Shown here piece after piece: positions 1-11,760 of a DNA stretch of 64,000 nt; position 1 is the first letter of the stretch, and each line of letters opens with the position of its first letter. Location: NCBI GenBank assembly GCA_963573385.1, contig CAUYLG010071368.1, positions 62,001 to 126,000 on the forward strand, given 5' to 3'. The position numbers and the translations under genes were made by a program. Source of the DNA: Cacajao melanocephalus (lineage: Eukaryota > Chordata > Mammalia > Primates > Pitheciidae). Under the pieces are notes generated by a model. The model was not told the DNA's origin, did not search any database, and was given only the letters and a program-made list of their open reading frames with translations.

Positions 1-29
1 TAACTCGTGTTTCCTATTCTCCTTCCAGG

Positions 30-235
30 TACCAGATACTGTTAATTTAAAATAGATGTATTAACTCATTTAGTCTTCATAATACACCTGTAACGTACTT
101 ACCTGTTAGCATCATGCCTATGCCAAGGATGCAGAAACAAGGCACCAAATGGCTAAGTAGCCTTCCTGGAATTATCCAGATAGTAAATGGCAGAGATGAT
201 ATGTCAATGCAGACACTATGCCTCCAGATTATGGG
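30..235 (-). repeat. MIR SINE relic
   Basis: The stretch follows the reverse complement of MIR: a 'ctcatttagtcttcataat' segment, then the 'gatgcagaaacaaggcac' core (consensus gatgaggaaactgaggcac), then 'ccagatagtaaatggcagag'. It is old and diverged, and the ends are approximate. Confidence 0.65.
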
Positions 236-1482
236 CTTTACGTCACTATAACATAGCCTCTCTTAGGACGTGATGTCTTTTCTCAAGTACATTGCAGGGA
301 GCTGGCAGCCTGTGATTAACCAAAGCTTGGCTGCTGTGGTTGGCTGAGACTCAGCTATTTATTACAAAAATATACTCCTAAGTTAGGTTGCAATAGGATT
401 CAAAGTGTGGAGGAAGCTTTAAGCCAAATTTAATTTAACAGGGACATGGTTATGGATTGGCAGAATAATTGGTGAAATGTTGCCCACAGTAACAGGAAAG
501 ATAGAAAGAACACCTATAAATGTGCGTATCTGACTAAGAAGATTTTCAGGCAGAATGGCAGCTTCTTTTTTAAGTTTAAGAGGAGTGACATGAGCTTAAG
601 AAAGAACTGTTCAGTTTGCAAGGCAGAATTTAGAGGCAATATTTCCAAGGCAAGACTTGCTTGATAGGAAAATTTTTAAACAATTTTATATTCACAGATT
701 ATCTGAAAAACAAAAGATTCTCAAAGTAAGAAATGACCACAGGACAAAAATCAAATCCAAGAAAACATAGCTTCCAGGTAAAGAACAGATCCGGGCTGTG
801 ATTGTGAGAAACTTTGTTGAAATATCAGCAAGATTTAAAGTGATGCCTCATGGACCTTGCAATTAGACAAATAGCTAAAGGGATTTTCTAGACCGTCCTA
901 GCCAGACAATAGTACTTCTGAGAATTATAAATGTCTTGCCTCATCACACACTGACTTGAGGGTTCTGTCTCAAAGATATTTATGGATATTTCTTTTGTCT
1001 TGGGCATGGATTATAATTTGATACACAGGAAGCCCACAACATTTTTTAAAGGATTTATATCAGCTTTAACTCAAGGGACAAATAGTGAAAAGTAAAAAGA
1101 GGTCCCTGGACCCCAGACTTCCTAATGGCAAGAAGCAGGCTAAAAAAGCTACTCAGCTACAACCACAGGGCATTTCTTATACGAAAGGAAGGGCAATTCA
1201 GAAGGGGAAGTCAAGATTCCAGAGGGAAGAGAACTAACACCCATGGAAAACCAATCACAAGGAGCAGAAATAAACTCTTTTTTTTTCATTGTTTATTGAT
1301 TTTATTTTAAACTGTGTGCATCTTATGTGTTTTAGGTTCTTGGTAATGTTGGAATAATTTGAAGGGGACATAATGATGTTCACTGACAAACAGCTTTCTG
1401 AAAAAAAGGAGTTTATACACTACTCTGCATGGATCAAAGACTTTCAGATCTTTTCATATTATTATTACACTTACTGCTTAAA
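236..1482. other. Unassigned, possible old retroelement relic
   Basis: No host exon is visible. From about 540 to 1275 the + strand reads as short coding-like blocks broken by stops; the last open piece is 61 codons at 1125-1310. This could be a degraded retroelement interior (MaLR internal sequence is one option), but I cannot assign a family. Confidence 0.3.
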
Positions 1483-2068
1483 GTTTTTAAAATTTTTATC
1501 TCAATAGTTTTGGGGGTACAGATGGTTTTTGGTTACATGGATAAGTTCTTTAGTGGTGATTTCTGAGATTTTGATGTGCCCATCACCTAAGCAGCATACG
1601 CTGTGCCTAATACATAGTCATTTATCCTTCACCCCCCTTCCACCCTTCAACCTGAGTCCCCAAAGTTCTTTTTATCATTCTTATGCATTTGCGTTCTCAT
1701 AGTTTAGCTCTCACTTGTAAGTGGGAACATATGGGTTTTGGTTTTCCATTCCTGAGTTACTTCACTTAGAATAATAGCCTCCAGCTCCATCCAAGTTGCT
1801 GCAAAGTCCATTATTTCATCTCTTTTTATGACTAAGTAATATTCCATGGTATATATACCACATTTTCTTTATCCACTGTTAACTGATGGGCATTTAGATT
1901 GGTTCAGTATTTTTGCAGTTGTGAATTATGCTGCTGTAAACATGAGTTTGCCTGTGTCTTTTTTAAACAATGACTTCTTTTCCTTTAAGTAGATACCCAA
2001 TAGTGGGATTGCTAAATGAAATGGTAGTTTTACTTTTAGTTGTTTAAGGAATCTCCACATGGCTCAGA
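1483..2068 (-). mobile_element. L1 3' end, 5'-truncated, antisense
   Basis: Read on the minus strand this is the end of ORF2 plus the 3' UTR of a primate L1. Markers on the + strand include 'gtaatattccatggtatata', 'cacttagaataatagcctcc', 'tcacttgtaagtgggaacat' and the 3' UTR block 'ggataagttctttagtggtg'. It is a dead 5'-truncated copy of about 0.6 kb, L1PA/L1PB/L1MA grade by similarity. Confidence 0.9.
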
Positions 2069-2257
2069 AATGACTTCTTAATTGGGGAATGTTCTCCACC
2101 CCTGGAGTCAGAGAAAATGTGCCTAGTTGGACTTCAAAATTGCTAAGAACAGTGGGGCCTTTTGTCTCTCGTTTTCGTCTTTTTTGAGTGGAAACATTTA
2201 TTGTTTTATTCTGTCTCTTTTTCACAATTTTATGTTAGTTTCTGAGATCACTGGCAC

Positions 2258-2561
2258 TTTTTTTTTTTTTTTTTTTTTGAGACAGAGTCTTATTCTGTCG
2301 TCCAGGCTGAAATGCAGTGACGTGATCTAAGCTCACTGTAACCTCTGCCTCCCGGGTTCAAGTAATTCTTGGGCCTCAGCCTCCCAAGTAGCTGTGATTA
2401 CAGGCATGTGCAGTCATGCCCCGCTAATTTCTTTTCTTTTTAGTAGGGATGGGGTTTTGCCATGTTGGCCAGGCTGATCTCAAACTCCTGACTTCAAGTG
2501 ATCCGCTCGCCTTGGTCTCCCAAAGTGCTGGAGTTACAGACATGAACCACCGCACCCAGCC
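2258..2561 (-). mobile_element. Alu, full length, antisense
   Basis: A T-run at 2258-2278 is followed by 'gagacagagtcttattctgt', both Alu arms, and a 3' boundary at 'ccaccgcacccagcc'. Many changes relative to AluS suggest an older copy (AluJ/Sx grade). Confidence 0.95.
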
Positions 2562-2705
2562 TCATTTGATTTTTTTTGTTTCGTGGATCTTCATACCCAA
2601 GAAACCACAGCTGAAAAGCTATATTCAAGGAGTAGACCAGAGACGCCTCATCCTTATGGATGCCTGTTTGAAATGAAGATGTCCTAAACTTTGAGCTGAT
2701 TCCCC

Positions 2706-3591
2706 CTTCCTTTTTTTTCAGCTGATTCCATATGAGATGAGAATTCAAGGGAGGGGTGAGTGTATTTTGCACTTGAGAGTGCATAGTAGATAATCTCCAA
2801 ATATGTACACCATCAATTCCTTCTCTCCTTGCATGCAAATACCACTCCGCATCAAGAGATATAGATTATTTCCACTGGGCTGGCCTTGTGATTTGCTTTG
2901 CTCAATACAATGCAACAGAAATGTCAGATGGAACTTTCTAATCTGTCTTATGAGAACCGGCAGCTTCCACTGACTCCTTGCTTTTGGAACACAGCCTCTG
3001 TCTATAAGGAAGCTCAAGCAGCCATGAGGAGAATAGTAAATAGAAGAATAATGGCTGCCTGTGGTGGCTTACACTTGTAATCCCAGCACTTTGTGGGACT
3101 GGGATGGCAGATAACTTTAGCCCAGGAGTTTTAAGACCAACCTAGGCAGCATGATGAAACCTGTCTCTATGAAAAAATACAAAAATTAGCCAGGCTTGGT
3201 GGCGTACACCTGTAGTCTCGCCAGCTATTTGGGATGCTGAGGTAGGAGGATCGCTTGAGCAGAGAGGTCAAGGCTGCAGTGAGCTAAGATCATACCACTG
3301 CACTCCAGCCGAGGTGACAAAGTGAGGCCCTGTCAAAAAAAAAAAAAAAAAGGAAAAGAAAAAGAATACTAAGGCCCTCAATTGTCTCAGTAAAGTGGCC
3401 AGCACCAATTTTCAGCCATGTGAGTGAGACCATTTTTGACCAATCAACCCTCTTAGCACCTTAGCCAATACTGCACAAAGAAGATTCACGCAGGTAACCC
3501 ACAGGACTGTGGAGATAATAATTTGTTACTGTTTGAAACCAGGAAGTTTCAGATGGTTTGTTGTAGCAACATGTAACCAAAACAGATGAAG
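2706..3591 (+). mobile_element. Old LTR-like repeat split by an Alu
   Basis: The halves 2706-3050 and 3352-3591 read as one repeat: a 'gaagctcaagcagcc' segment, then 'agccatgtgagtgagacca', then a 3' end with 'gagataataatttgtta' and 'gatggtttgttgtagcaaca'. That 3' signature is typical of old ERVL/MaLR-like LTRs. The family name is uncertain; the split by the Alu is clear. Confidence 0.45.
3051..3351 (+). mobile_element. Alu (AluJ-like), full length
   Basis: It starts 'tggctgcctgtggtggctta' and ends in an A-run before 'ggaaaagaaaaagaata'. Both arms are present. A short flanking duplication 'aagaata' is visible on each side. Divergence fits AluJ. Confidence 0.92.
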
Positions 3592-4984
3592 ATTAAAATA
3601 TTGAGGTTGGCTGAGATAGCGCCAAGAAAGCATTAAAATAATAAAACAGGAACAAGCCTGGGGTGAACAAGAATTTTAGGTGGTTAGGAGGTGATTACAA
3701 AGGAGACAGAGAAGTGTTTAAGGAGATAGGAAGAGAGCAAGAAGCAACCTCACAGGAAGCTCGGGAGGCCCTCCGCTGCAAGGTAGAGGAAAGGCCAACA
3801 GTAGCACATGCAGCTGAGAGTTCTAGACAAAAAAAAAGGGAAGGTATGGAAATTTGCTGTCATCCTTGGTAATGTAAAACCATTGATTACCTTTGCCAAA
3901 GCAGCTTTATCAAAGTGGAGAAAAAAAAGAAGCCGATTTACAGGGGGTTAAAGAGATTTCTAGCCAGGAAATTTTACTTAGTCATAGACAGTGAAAACAA
4001 GAGAAAAAAAAAAAAACAGGTACAGGCATCTCTTGTAACCAAGTGTCCAAAAAAAGAAATAGAAGTAATAGGACATTTGGTAACTGGGGCATGAGATCGA
4101 GAGGAGTGTTACATCAGCACATTCGTGCTTTTTAGTTAAGTTCTAGATGGGCTTGGCTTTTTACAAATGGCCACTTTGGGGCTGATGTGTGGTATCAGCT
4201 ATTTTACAGTCCACATGATTCTGCTGGAACACTGGGTGAACTCAAGTTTTTATGATGAATGGCATCTTGTGGTGCAAGGGGGACTGTATTGCGTTTTCTG
4301 AGGCTTAGTTTGCCACCAGCTAGCTACAGCAAGTCAGTTTACTTCCAGATCTCATTCTTCTTCCATTTGGTAAATGGATGGCACTGGAAGACCTTGAAGG
4401 GTTTCCAAAGTTAAGAGTCTATAAAAGTGATTTCATCCTCAAAACTTTCTACAGTGATTATTATGCTTTGTTCTTGTTTCCCAGAAATCCAGAGTATGAA
4501 TATGGCCTAAATCACCCTATTTCTCAAGCAAAATACTTGCAGCTTAATGCCTTTGCCTAAACACACTTTGCCATACTATGGTTTCTAGCCCATATACTCA
4601 ACAAAATGTCAGGTCTCTCCTGAGCGGCTCAGGCCCATCCAGAGCAGGTCGTTCTGGGCCCCAAGGTTGATGAGCTAAGACCTTCCCTTTGATCATCACA
4701 TCTAGAGCTAAGAGGTCTGTGGGCATGTCCAGGGACAAACCAGGCCACCAAGCAAAAGACCAAGGGTGATGGGATGGGAATGGGGCTTACCTAGTACAGC
4801 TTATTTCCTAAAAGGATAGACGTTCCTCGGTTTATGTGGGCGGGGGTGCATGTCTGCCACTGAACATGTTACATGCATAAGGAGCACATCCCAAGACCTT
4901 CAATATCCCTCCTTCCCAAGGGTCAACATTTTCAAGCATTTTTTTTTTAATATTTAATGGTTGTTGGATGATGTTATTTCTGTG
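3592..4984. other. Unassigned unique-looking DNA
   Basis: It is purine-rich in places, with A-runs near 3828, 3922 and 4003. All open frames are under 70 codons. I see no motif, exon structure or repeat family I can name. Confidence 0.5.
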
Positions 4985-5760
4985 CCAGCTTCTTTTTAAA
5001 ATTTTTAAAATAAATTTACGGGGTACAAGTCTCATTTTGTTGCATGGATATATTGCATAATGGTGAAGTCAGAGGTTTTCGTGTGTCCATCACCCAAATA
5101 ACATACACTGTATCCATTAAGTGATTTCTCATCATGCACCCCCAACACTTCCACCCTTTCAAGTCTCCGTTGCCTATCAGTCCACACTCTATGTCTATGT
5201 GTACACATTATTAACTCCCACTTATAAGTGAAGACATGCACTATTTGTCTTTCTGTTTCTGAGTTGTTTCACTGAAGATAATGACCTCCAGTTCCACCCA
5301 TGTTGCTGCAAAAGACCTGATTTCATTCTTTTTTTTTTTTTTTTTTTGGTGAATACTATTCCGTGGTGTCTATAACACATTTTCTCTATGCAGTCCTCCA
5401 CTGATGAATACTTAGGTTATTTCCACATCTTTGCAATTGTGAATGGTATTGCGATAAACATCCAAGTCTTTTTTGTATAATGATTTTTTTCCTTTGGGCA
5501 GATACTCAATTGTGGGATTACTGGTTTGAATGGTAGTTCTGGTTTTAGTCCTTTGAGAAATCTCCATACTATTTTCCATAGAGGTTGTACTAATTCCCTC
5601 CAACAGTGTAGAAAACCTTCCCTTTTCTCAGCCTTGAAAACATTTGTTGTTTTTTGTCTTTTTATTAATAAGTATTCTGACTGGTATAAAATGATATCTT
5701 TTTGTGGTTTTAATTTGCATTTCTTTAGCTTCTTTCTTTTCTATTTTTAATTTACACTTG
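4985..5760 (-). mobile_element. L1 3' end, antisense (older subfamily)
   Basis: Antisense L1 ORF2 end and 3' UTR, shown by 'gataatgacctccagttcca', 'tttgcaattgtgaatggtat' and 'gataaacatccaagtc'. It reaches further into ORF2 than the copy at 1.5-2.1 kb and is more diverged (L1M grade). A T-run at 5332-5347 interrupts the ORF2 part. Confidence 0.88.
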
Positions 5761-5855
5761 TATCTTTATTTTATAGGATACTTTTGTTTCCCAGGCACAA
5801 TTAAGGACAAAGCCAGAGAGGAAACTGTTTTTCTATGGTCAAGAAGTGTATTTAA

Positions 5856-5972
5856 GCCAACCATGGTGGATCATACCTGAATCCCAGCTATTCAAGAGGC
5901 TAAGGCGGGAGGTTTTCTTGAGTTCAGGAGTTTGACATCCTGGGCAATGTAGTAAGACCCATCTCATATTAA
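5856..5972 (+). mobile_element. FLAM / Alu left monomer
   Basis: A single Alu-like arm: 'gccaaccatggtggatcat', 'aatcccagctattcaagagg', 'cctgggcaatgtagtaagac'. There is no second arm, so it is a free left monomer or a truncated Alu. Its A-tail grades into the purine tract that follows. Confidence 0.8.
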
Positions 5973-6129
5973 AGAAAGAAAAAGAGAAAGAGGGAGAGAG
6001 AGAAAGAAGGAGAAGAAGAGGAAGAAGGAGGAGGAAGAGGAGGAGGAAGGAAGGAAGGGAGAAGGGAGGGAGGGAGGGAGGAAGGAAGGAAGGAAGGAAG
6101 GACAGAAGGAAAAAAAGAAGGAAAAGAAA
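5973..6129 (+). repeat. Polypurine (GAAA/GGAA/GAG)n tract
   Basis: Almost unbroken purine on the + strand for about 155 bases, with GGAA and GGGA repeats. It lies at the tail of the Alu monomer and probably grew from that A-tail. A frame read through it on the other strand is only Pro/Ser/Leu/Phe repeats. Confidence 0.95.
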
Positions 6130-6552
6130 TTTAATTGGAATTACCATGGTTTCTTTTAGAGGAAGAAAATAAGCTAGAAAGATAAACGTTATTACATCTC
6201 TCACAATCACGACCCCAAATCTTAATACTTGAGTATCATTATTATTCATGTGACAGTGTAATAAACAAATTTGTGTTGGGAAAAGTGATTTCTCATTCTC
6301 CACTAGTTCTAAAGGAGGGTCCTCTGAACGTTCATGCTAAGCAGAATGATGAGTGTGATTAGAAGGCAATCGTGCCCGTCAAATGACAGGGTCCATTTGG
6401 GGAGCTGATGAGGCAACAGAGCAGCTATTGGCTGAAATGAAACATCACAGGAGGAACTGAGGGACGTAGCAGTGATTTCTACTGCTGTGCTTTGTTCTGT
6501 GTGGTAGACCATTCTCTGCCATTTCTCTCTAATGCCTTCACTACTTCAGCCC
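6130..6552. other. Unassigned
   Basis: No recognisable repeat or exon. Open frames are short. Confidence 0.5.
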
Positions 6553-6825
6553 CTGGTGTGGCGGCTAAGAACATAGGTTCAGGAGCCAGAGTGCCTCGTT
6601 GCACCCGCTGGCTCCATTCCCACCTCTGGCTCTGTGACTTTGGGCTATGCAACACTGTGTGAAATAATCCAATATCTTCATGCTTTGGTTTCCTTATCTG
6701 TACAATGAAGATAATAAAAGCACTTACCCCATAAAGTTCTTGTGAGAATTAAATGTGTTCGTGCATGCAAGAGGCTTATAATAGGCCTGGCACATGCTGT
6801 GTGCTATATTTACCACTACTTACTA
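6553..6825 (+). repeat. MIR SINE, sense
   Basis: Near full-length MIR: 'gtgtggcggctaagaacata', 'ctggctctgtgactttgggc', 'ggtttccttatctgtacaat', 'cttgtgagaattaaatgtg' and 'aggcctggcacatgctgt' occur in consensus order. Confidence 0.85.
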
Positions 6826-7049
6826 AAACTTGGTGAAATTTGATTTTTTTTTTTTTTTGGTGGAGGGAGGATGTGACAAAAAGCCAAGTTCTCTTTCACA
6901 GAAAATGAGATGACAACAAAGATAGCTCCTAAAGACTAGTCATATCTGATATTTTTATAGTAGTTATCACTATGGCTACTATTATTATTTCAGTCCTTCC
7001 TCTTCATGTGAATCCAAGCCCACACACTTTGCTTTACTACCTTTGCATG

Positions 7050-8032
7050 TATCCCCATTCATTTATTCCTTCATTCATTCAACAAATACTTTATTGAGCA
7101 CTTACTACTTTCTATATGCTAAGCACTCATCCAGATGCTGGAAAATAATACAGTTAAGATCCTGGCTCCCGTGATGTTTATATTCTCGAGAAAAAGGTAG
7201 AGTATCACTATGACAACCAATTAAACAAACAAGATAATTTCCAAACTGAGGAATTAATTACCTGCTGTGATTGTCATCAGACAGGACTGTAGGGTTGAAA
7301 TGGACTTGGGGAGAGTCGCTCCATTAGACAGCATGGTAAGGAAGGCCTCTCTGAGCACGTGACATTGGAGCCGAGAGGTCCCTAATGCAAAGGAGGTGAC
7401 CACAGGAAGGTGTTGGGCTGAATGTTCCAAGCAAGGAAGAAAAAAGTCCAAAGGCACCAAAATGAAAGTCAGTCTGGTATGTCTGAGCAATTGAAGAAAA
7501 ACCAGGGAGCTGGAGTCCAGGAAGTAAGGAAAAGAAGGGAAGGACAGGAGGTGTGAGAGGCAGAGAGGGGCCGGATCAGCCACGCCCTCATGGGTTCTGG
7601 AAGGGAAGCCACTGGAGGGGAATAGGCAAAAGAGTAACAGAAGCAAATGTATTGTGTGCAAGTAGACATTGATTAAACAGCTACTATGTGCAAAGCACAG
7701 TGCTAGCTTTGGTGGAGGATACCAAGTAGAAGCCAGTCTTTTTATAACCTAAGTCCATCGTGGATGCTGTGGGGAGAACAGAATATGGAAGGGTAAGGGG
7801 AAGAAAGAAATCCACTAGGGAAAATTCTAGAAGAGAAAAGCAGGAGTCTTGGGCTAGGGTGGTAGCAGTGCAGCTGAAGGAAAGGGCACAGATTTTAGAG
7901 CTAGAGCTTAAGAGGTTTTCCTAATGACTTGCTAAAGAATATTGGTGGGTAGGCAGAACAATAGAGGAATTAATGATGACGAAGAAGACAGATTTGACAG
8001 AATTCATTCACAGAAGTCACAACGTGGAGAAA
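7050..8032 (-). mobile_element. L2 LINE, antisense, 3' portion
   Basis: It begins with the reverse complement of the L2 3' end ('cattcattcaacaaatact', 'tattgagcacttactac') and continues through L2 coding remnants such as 'aaggcctctctgagcacgtg', 'gcctcatgggttctgg'-like sequence and 'gggctagggtggtagcagtg'. The MaLR LTR at 8038 ends the recognisable part. No frame survives. Confidence 0.75.
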
Positions 8033-8037
8033 CAATA
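8033..8037. repeat. Target-site duplication (left)
   Basis: 'caata', repeated at 8362-8366 on the other side of the LTR. Five bases is the usual size for MaLR insertions. Confidence 0.85.
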
Positions 8038-8361
8038 TGTATTAGTCTATTCTCACACTGCTGCATAATTTTTAAAGGAAAGAGGTTTAATGGACTCACA
8101 GTTTCACATGGCTGGAGAGGCCTCACAATCATGGCAGAAGGCAAGGGAGAAGCAAAGGCATGTCTTACATGGCAGCTGGCAAGAGAGCTTGTGTAGAGGA
8201 ATTCACATTTATAAAACCACTGGATCTCATGTGACTTGTTCACTACCATGAGAACAGTCTGGGAGAAATAGCCTCATGATTCAATTATCTCTACCCTTGA
8301 CACATGGGTATTATTAGAATTCAAGGTGAGATTTGGGTGGGGACATAGCCAAGTCATATCA
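8038..8361 (-). mobile_element. MaLR solo LTR (THE1/MST type)
   Basis: It starts 'tgtattagtctattctcaca' and ends 'agccaagtcatatca', the reverse complement of a THE1/MST LTR (TG...CA ends). 'catggctggagaggcctcac' and 'gagcttgtgtagaggaa' lie inside. The 5-base duplications match exactly, and no internal proviral sequence is attached, so it is a solo LTR. Confidence 0.93.
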
Positions 8362-8366
8362 CAATA
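8362..8366. repeat. Target-site duplication (right)
   Basis: 'caata', identical to 8033-8037. Confidence 0.85.
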
Positions 8367-8414
8367 CAACAATGTGAAGCCAAAGGGATGGGGAGAGAAT
8401 GTGATTTCCAGAGT

Positions 8415-8700
8415 TGCCACATTATATTATCTAAAATGCCTAGTTTCAACAACAACAACAACAAAAATACAAGATGTGCAAAGAAACAAAATAGTATGGC
8501 CTACACACAGAAAAGAAAAGTAGTCATAGAAATTGTCTCTGCAGAAGCCCAGATTTTGGACTTACTAGACCAAGCCTTCAAATCAATTGTTTTAAACATG
8601 TTCAAAGAACCAAGGAATTGTATAAAGAAATAAAGAATATTGTGTAAGAACGATTTCTCCCTAAACAGAGAATATCAGTAAAGTGAAATAAAGTAGTAAA
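8415..8700 (+). mobile_element. L1M 5'-region/ORF1 fragment
   Basis: Old L1 sequence around the start of ORF1: 'atgtgcaaagaaacaaaata', 'gcagaagcccagattttgga', 'cttactagaccaagccttca', 'aaacatgttcaaagaacca'. A (CAA)n run sits near its start (8446-8464). Open frames of 65 and 81 codons here are ORF1 remnants, not a gene. Confidence 0.7.
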
Positions 8701-8902
8701 ATATTTTTAGGACTACTAAGTCCCTTACATCTTATGAAGAGTTTAAACAAACATATCAAGTGATGAGTGTGACTTTCAGAAGCACAGTTCTGCAGGTTTA
8801 GTGATGTGCTGTTTTATAATTGTCTGGAAACTGGAAGTCTTCGTTGAAGTATTTTCTTTCTGTTTCATGTACCTCTGTTGATTGCCCCTTCTTTCTATAT
8901 GT

Positions 8903-9440
8903 ATTAGTTATTTATTGTTGCATAACTATCCCACACTTTAGTGGCTAAAAACAACATTTATTATTTCACAGTTTCTGTAGTCATGAATCCAGTTAAGGCT
9001 TAGCTGAAGGCTTCCAACTCAGGGTATCTCCTGAAGCTGCAACCAAGATGTCGGCTAAGGCTGCAGTCATCTGAAAGCTCACCTGGAGAAGGGTCTACTT
9101 CCACGCTCACCCACGTGACTGTCAGCAGGCCTCAGCCCCTTGCTGTCTGCTGGCTTGAGATACCAGCTCCTTGTCATGTGGGTCTCTCCATATGGCTGCT
9201 CACAACAGGGAAGCTTGCTTTCCTTATGCCAAGGGATCTAAAAGAAAGAATGAGAGAGTGTGGAAGCCAGTCTTTTCATAGCCTAATCTTTTTACAACAA
9301 TGTCTCATCACTTTTGCCATATTCTGTTTGTTAAAAGTTAGTGAGTCCAACCCACCCTCAGGGGAGGGGGATTGCCCAAGGGTGTAAGTACCAGGAAGTT
9401 GCCTATTACCTGATTGTAACCATTTTTGGTGGACTGGACT
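8903..9440 (-). mobile_element. Degenerate LTR-like repeat
   Basis: It opens with 'tattagttatttattgttgc' and 'tttagtggctaaaaacaaca', then 'aagatgtcggctaaggctgc' and 'atgtgggtctctccatatgg', ending near 'ggggattgcccaagggtgta'. This is a recurrent old interspersed repeat, LTR-like in structure. I do not assign a named family, and the orientation is the usual one for such LTRs. Confidence 0.55.
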
Positions 9441-10199
9441 CTCCTGGGTAGCAATGAGAAGCAGGAAAGGTGATAACAGCAGCAAGCTACCACAGTTGCT
9501 GATAGTTCAGGCCAATCTAATAAAGCCATGAGAAGAATAGTTCTTAGTGCCCTCTGTACAGGAAAGACACAATGTGGAAGAAGTGAAGTAATGTGAATTC
9601 AGCAATATCCAGTATGTTTATACTGCCTGTGACTGAGTCAGCAAGAACCGTAGCAGGTCTGCATTGTTCAAGAAGTTTCTGAATCTTCATCCTCTAGTAT
9701 AATTATTTGGATCTGCATCATAAGATTCTTGTAATCTCATCCCATGTTCATTGCATAAATTCCCCAAATTCATCAGCAGACTTTTCCCAAAGTGATGTTC
9801 CTGGACTCCTTGGTGCCCTCTCCTAATGACAGCTTCCTTCATTTGCAGGTGGCTTGTCTCATGACAATGTCATTCACACAAGGCAACAGTACCAGGCATG
9901 CTCCATCTAGCTGAATGCCTATTGTGTTCTTGGCTGATCGCACCGCTGCACTCAAAAGAATCCAGACATCCAACACCCTCTTCTCTGCTCTCCTTCTCTG
10001 CTCTCCCACAATGTCTTGTTCTTTGGTGCAAATTTTCCTAGATTCCCAAACGTAACACATTCCATTGCTGTAATCTAAGCTTTATGTATTTTCCTTTACC
10101 AATGAAACATTTATCTTCTGATCAATAGTTTCCAAAACCCTACCTGTGGATATCTTCTTCCCTGGAATGGGTTCCCTCAGAAACATAGATTTCCATCTG
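9441..10199. other. Unassigned
   Basis: No repeat family or exon recognised. There is a small direct repeat 'cttctctgctct' near 9981-10007. The longest frame is 73 codons on the minus strand, with no motif. Confidence 0.5.
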
Positions 10200-10733
10200 T
10201 GATGGTTAGCTTTATGTGTCAATTTGACTGGGCCACAGGGTGCCCAGATATTTGGTTACACATTGTTCTGAATATGTCTGTGAGGGTGTTTCTGGATGAG
10301 AGTAACATTTGGATCGGTAGACCAAGTAAAGCAGATTGACCTCTGCAATGTGGGTGGTCCTCATCCAATCGATTGAAGACCTAAAGAGAACAAAAGGCTG
10401 AATAAAGGAGAATTTGCTCTCTGACTATCTTCAAATTGGAACATCAGTGTTCTCCAGCCTTCTATCTGGGACTTGGACTGGAACTTGCACCAGTAGCTCT
10501 TCTGGTTCTCAGGCCTTCAGGCTCAGACTGAGACGTACCCTATCAGCTCTCCTACTTCTCAGGGCTTTGGCCTTGGGCTAGAACTGTACCGTCAGTTCTC
10601 CTGACTCTCCACCTTGCAGACAGCAGATCTTGGATCTTCTCATAATTGTGTGAGCTAATTCCTAGTAATAAAAGCAACCCCCTCATCTATATATATCCCA
10701 TTGGTTCTGTTTTCTCTGGAGAACTCTAATACA
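10200..10733 (+). mobile_element. LTR-like repeat with TG...CA ends
   Basis: It starts 'tgatggttagctttatgtgt' and ends 'gagaactctaataca', with 'caatgtgggtggtcctcatc' and 'cataattgtgtgagctaatt' in between, then a TATA-rich run near 10687. Structure and length (about 534 bp) fit an old solo LTR. I saw no clean target duplication. Confidence 0.6.
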
Positions 10734-11504
10734 CCAAGGTAGGTTAAAAGGTGAATCTCATAAAGCCCAGTGAACATTACTAAAGAGCAATGAAGTCATA
10801 TCAGAGTAAACCAGATGGTAACTGAAGAGTTTTCCTCATTTGTGTCCTGAGTTTCTACAATACTACTTCCCCACTTCCCAGTACCACTTCATGGAAAGTG
10901 TTGGGCTTTTCTAGATCCTAGATAATTAGCATTAAATTGTAAACTTCCAAGACTTTTATGTCTGTGATCTATAGCAGCTCTCCACTCAGAAGCTTAAAAA
11001 AACGACTGACTATATCCTAGATACAGTGTCATTCTCCTGTTCCGTATTCTGCCTAAACCTTCATCTCCCAGCAGTCAGAGTGAAGAATTGTCAACTTTTT
11101 GACTTTGTAGTGGTGTTCCATATTTTTTAAACTGGTATTTCCATAATTTCAAAGAACGTGAAGTCTCCTACCTAAAATTACATCCACATTGCTCTAAAGA
11201 ACTATCTATGAGCTTCTAGAAAGAAAAGCATGATGGAGTGGTGGTACCTCACTTACCACTTTAATCAAGTGACTTGGCCACTATGTATATGTGGTTATAA
11301 TTCTTAGCTCTGAGGGCTTTGTGGGTCAATATGAAATCATCATCATTCATGTAGCAACTGCTGATTAAACACCTCCAAAGTAGAAGGTATAAGGCTGTGA
11401 GCTCTGGAGTTCCCTTAAGGAACTTAGAAAGTTAAAGAAACTAGAATGAAAGATTAAAGTTAATAGCTGCGATTCAAGGTAGAGAGTGACAGAACACCTT
11501 CAAC
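10734..11504. other. Unassigned
   Basis: No repeat or exon that I can support. All frames are short. Confidence 0.5.
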
Positions 11505-11760
11505 CAGGTCCCAGAGCAAACATCACCCCTTCTGAGAGGCCTTCGGAGCACTCCAGTTAATGTGGCCCTCAAACACTCTACCACCTTATCTTGTTTCACT
11601 TTCTTACAGCACTTTTATGATCTGCTATTATCATAGTTCTTTACTTTTCTCTTTACTCAATTTCAGTCTGTCTCTTTCTTGAACACGTGAAAACTGTGAG
11701 AGCAGAGACCTTCTTGGTCCTGTTCATCACTGCAAAACCATGGTCCACGGATGCCCATGG
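11505..11760 (+). mobile_element. L2 LINE 3' part, sense
   Basis: 'ctgagaggccttcggagca', 'tacagcacttttatgatctg', then 'gagagcagagaccttcttgg' and 'cctgttcatcactgcaaaa' follow the L2 end of ORF2 and 3' UTR in order. Confidence 0.7.

Noticed and set aside
2127..2676. Frames with '[18 protein letters not shown]'-type translation here and at many other places
   Set aside because: This is the standard translation of an antisense Alu and not a protein family.
5839..6303. 154-codon minus-strand frame
   Set aside because: Its middle is the purine tract read as Pro/Ser/Leu/Phe repeats.
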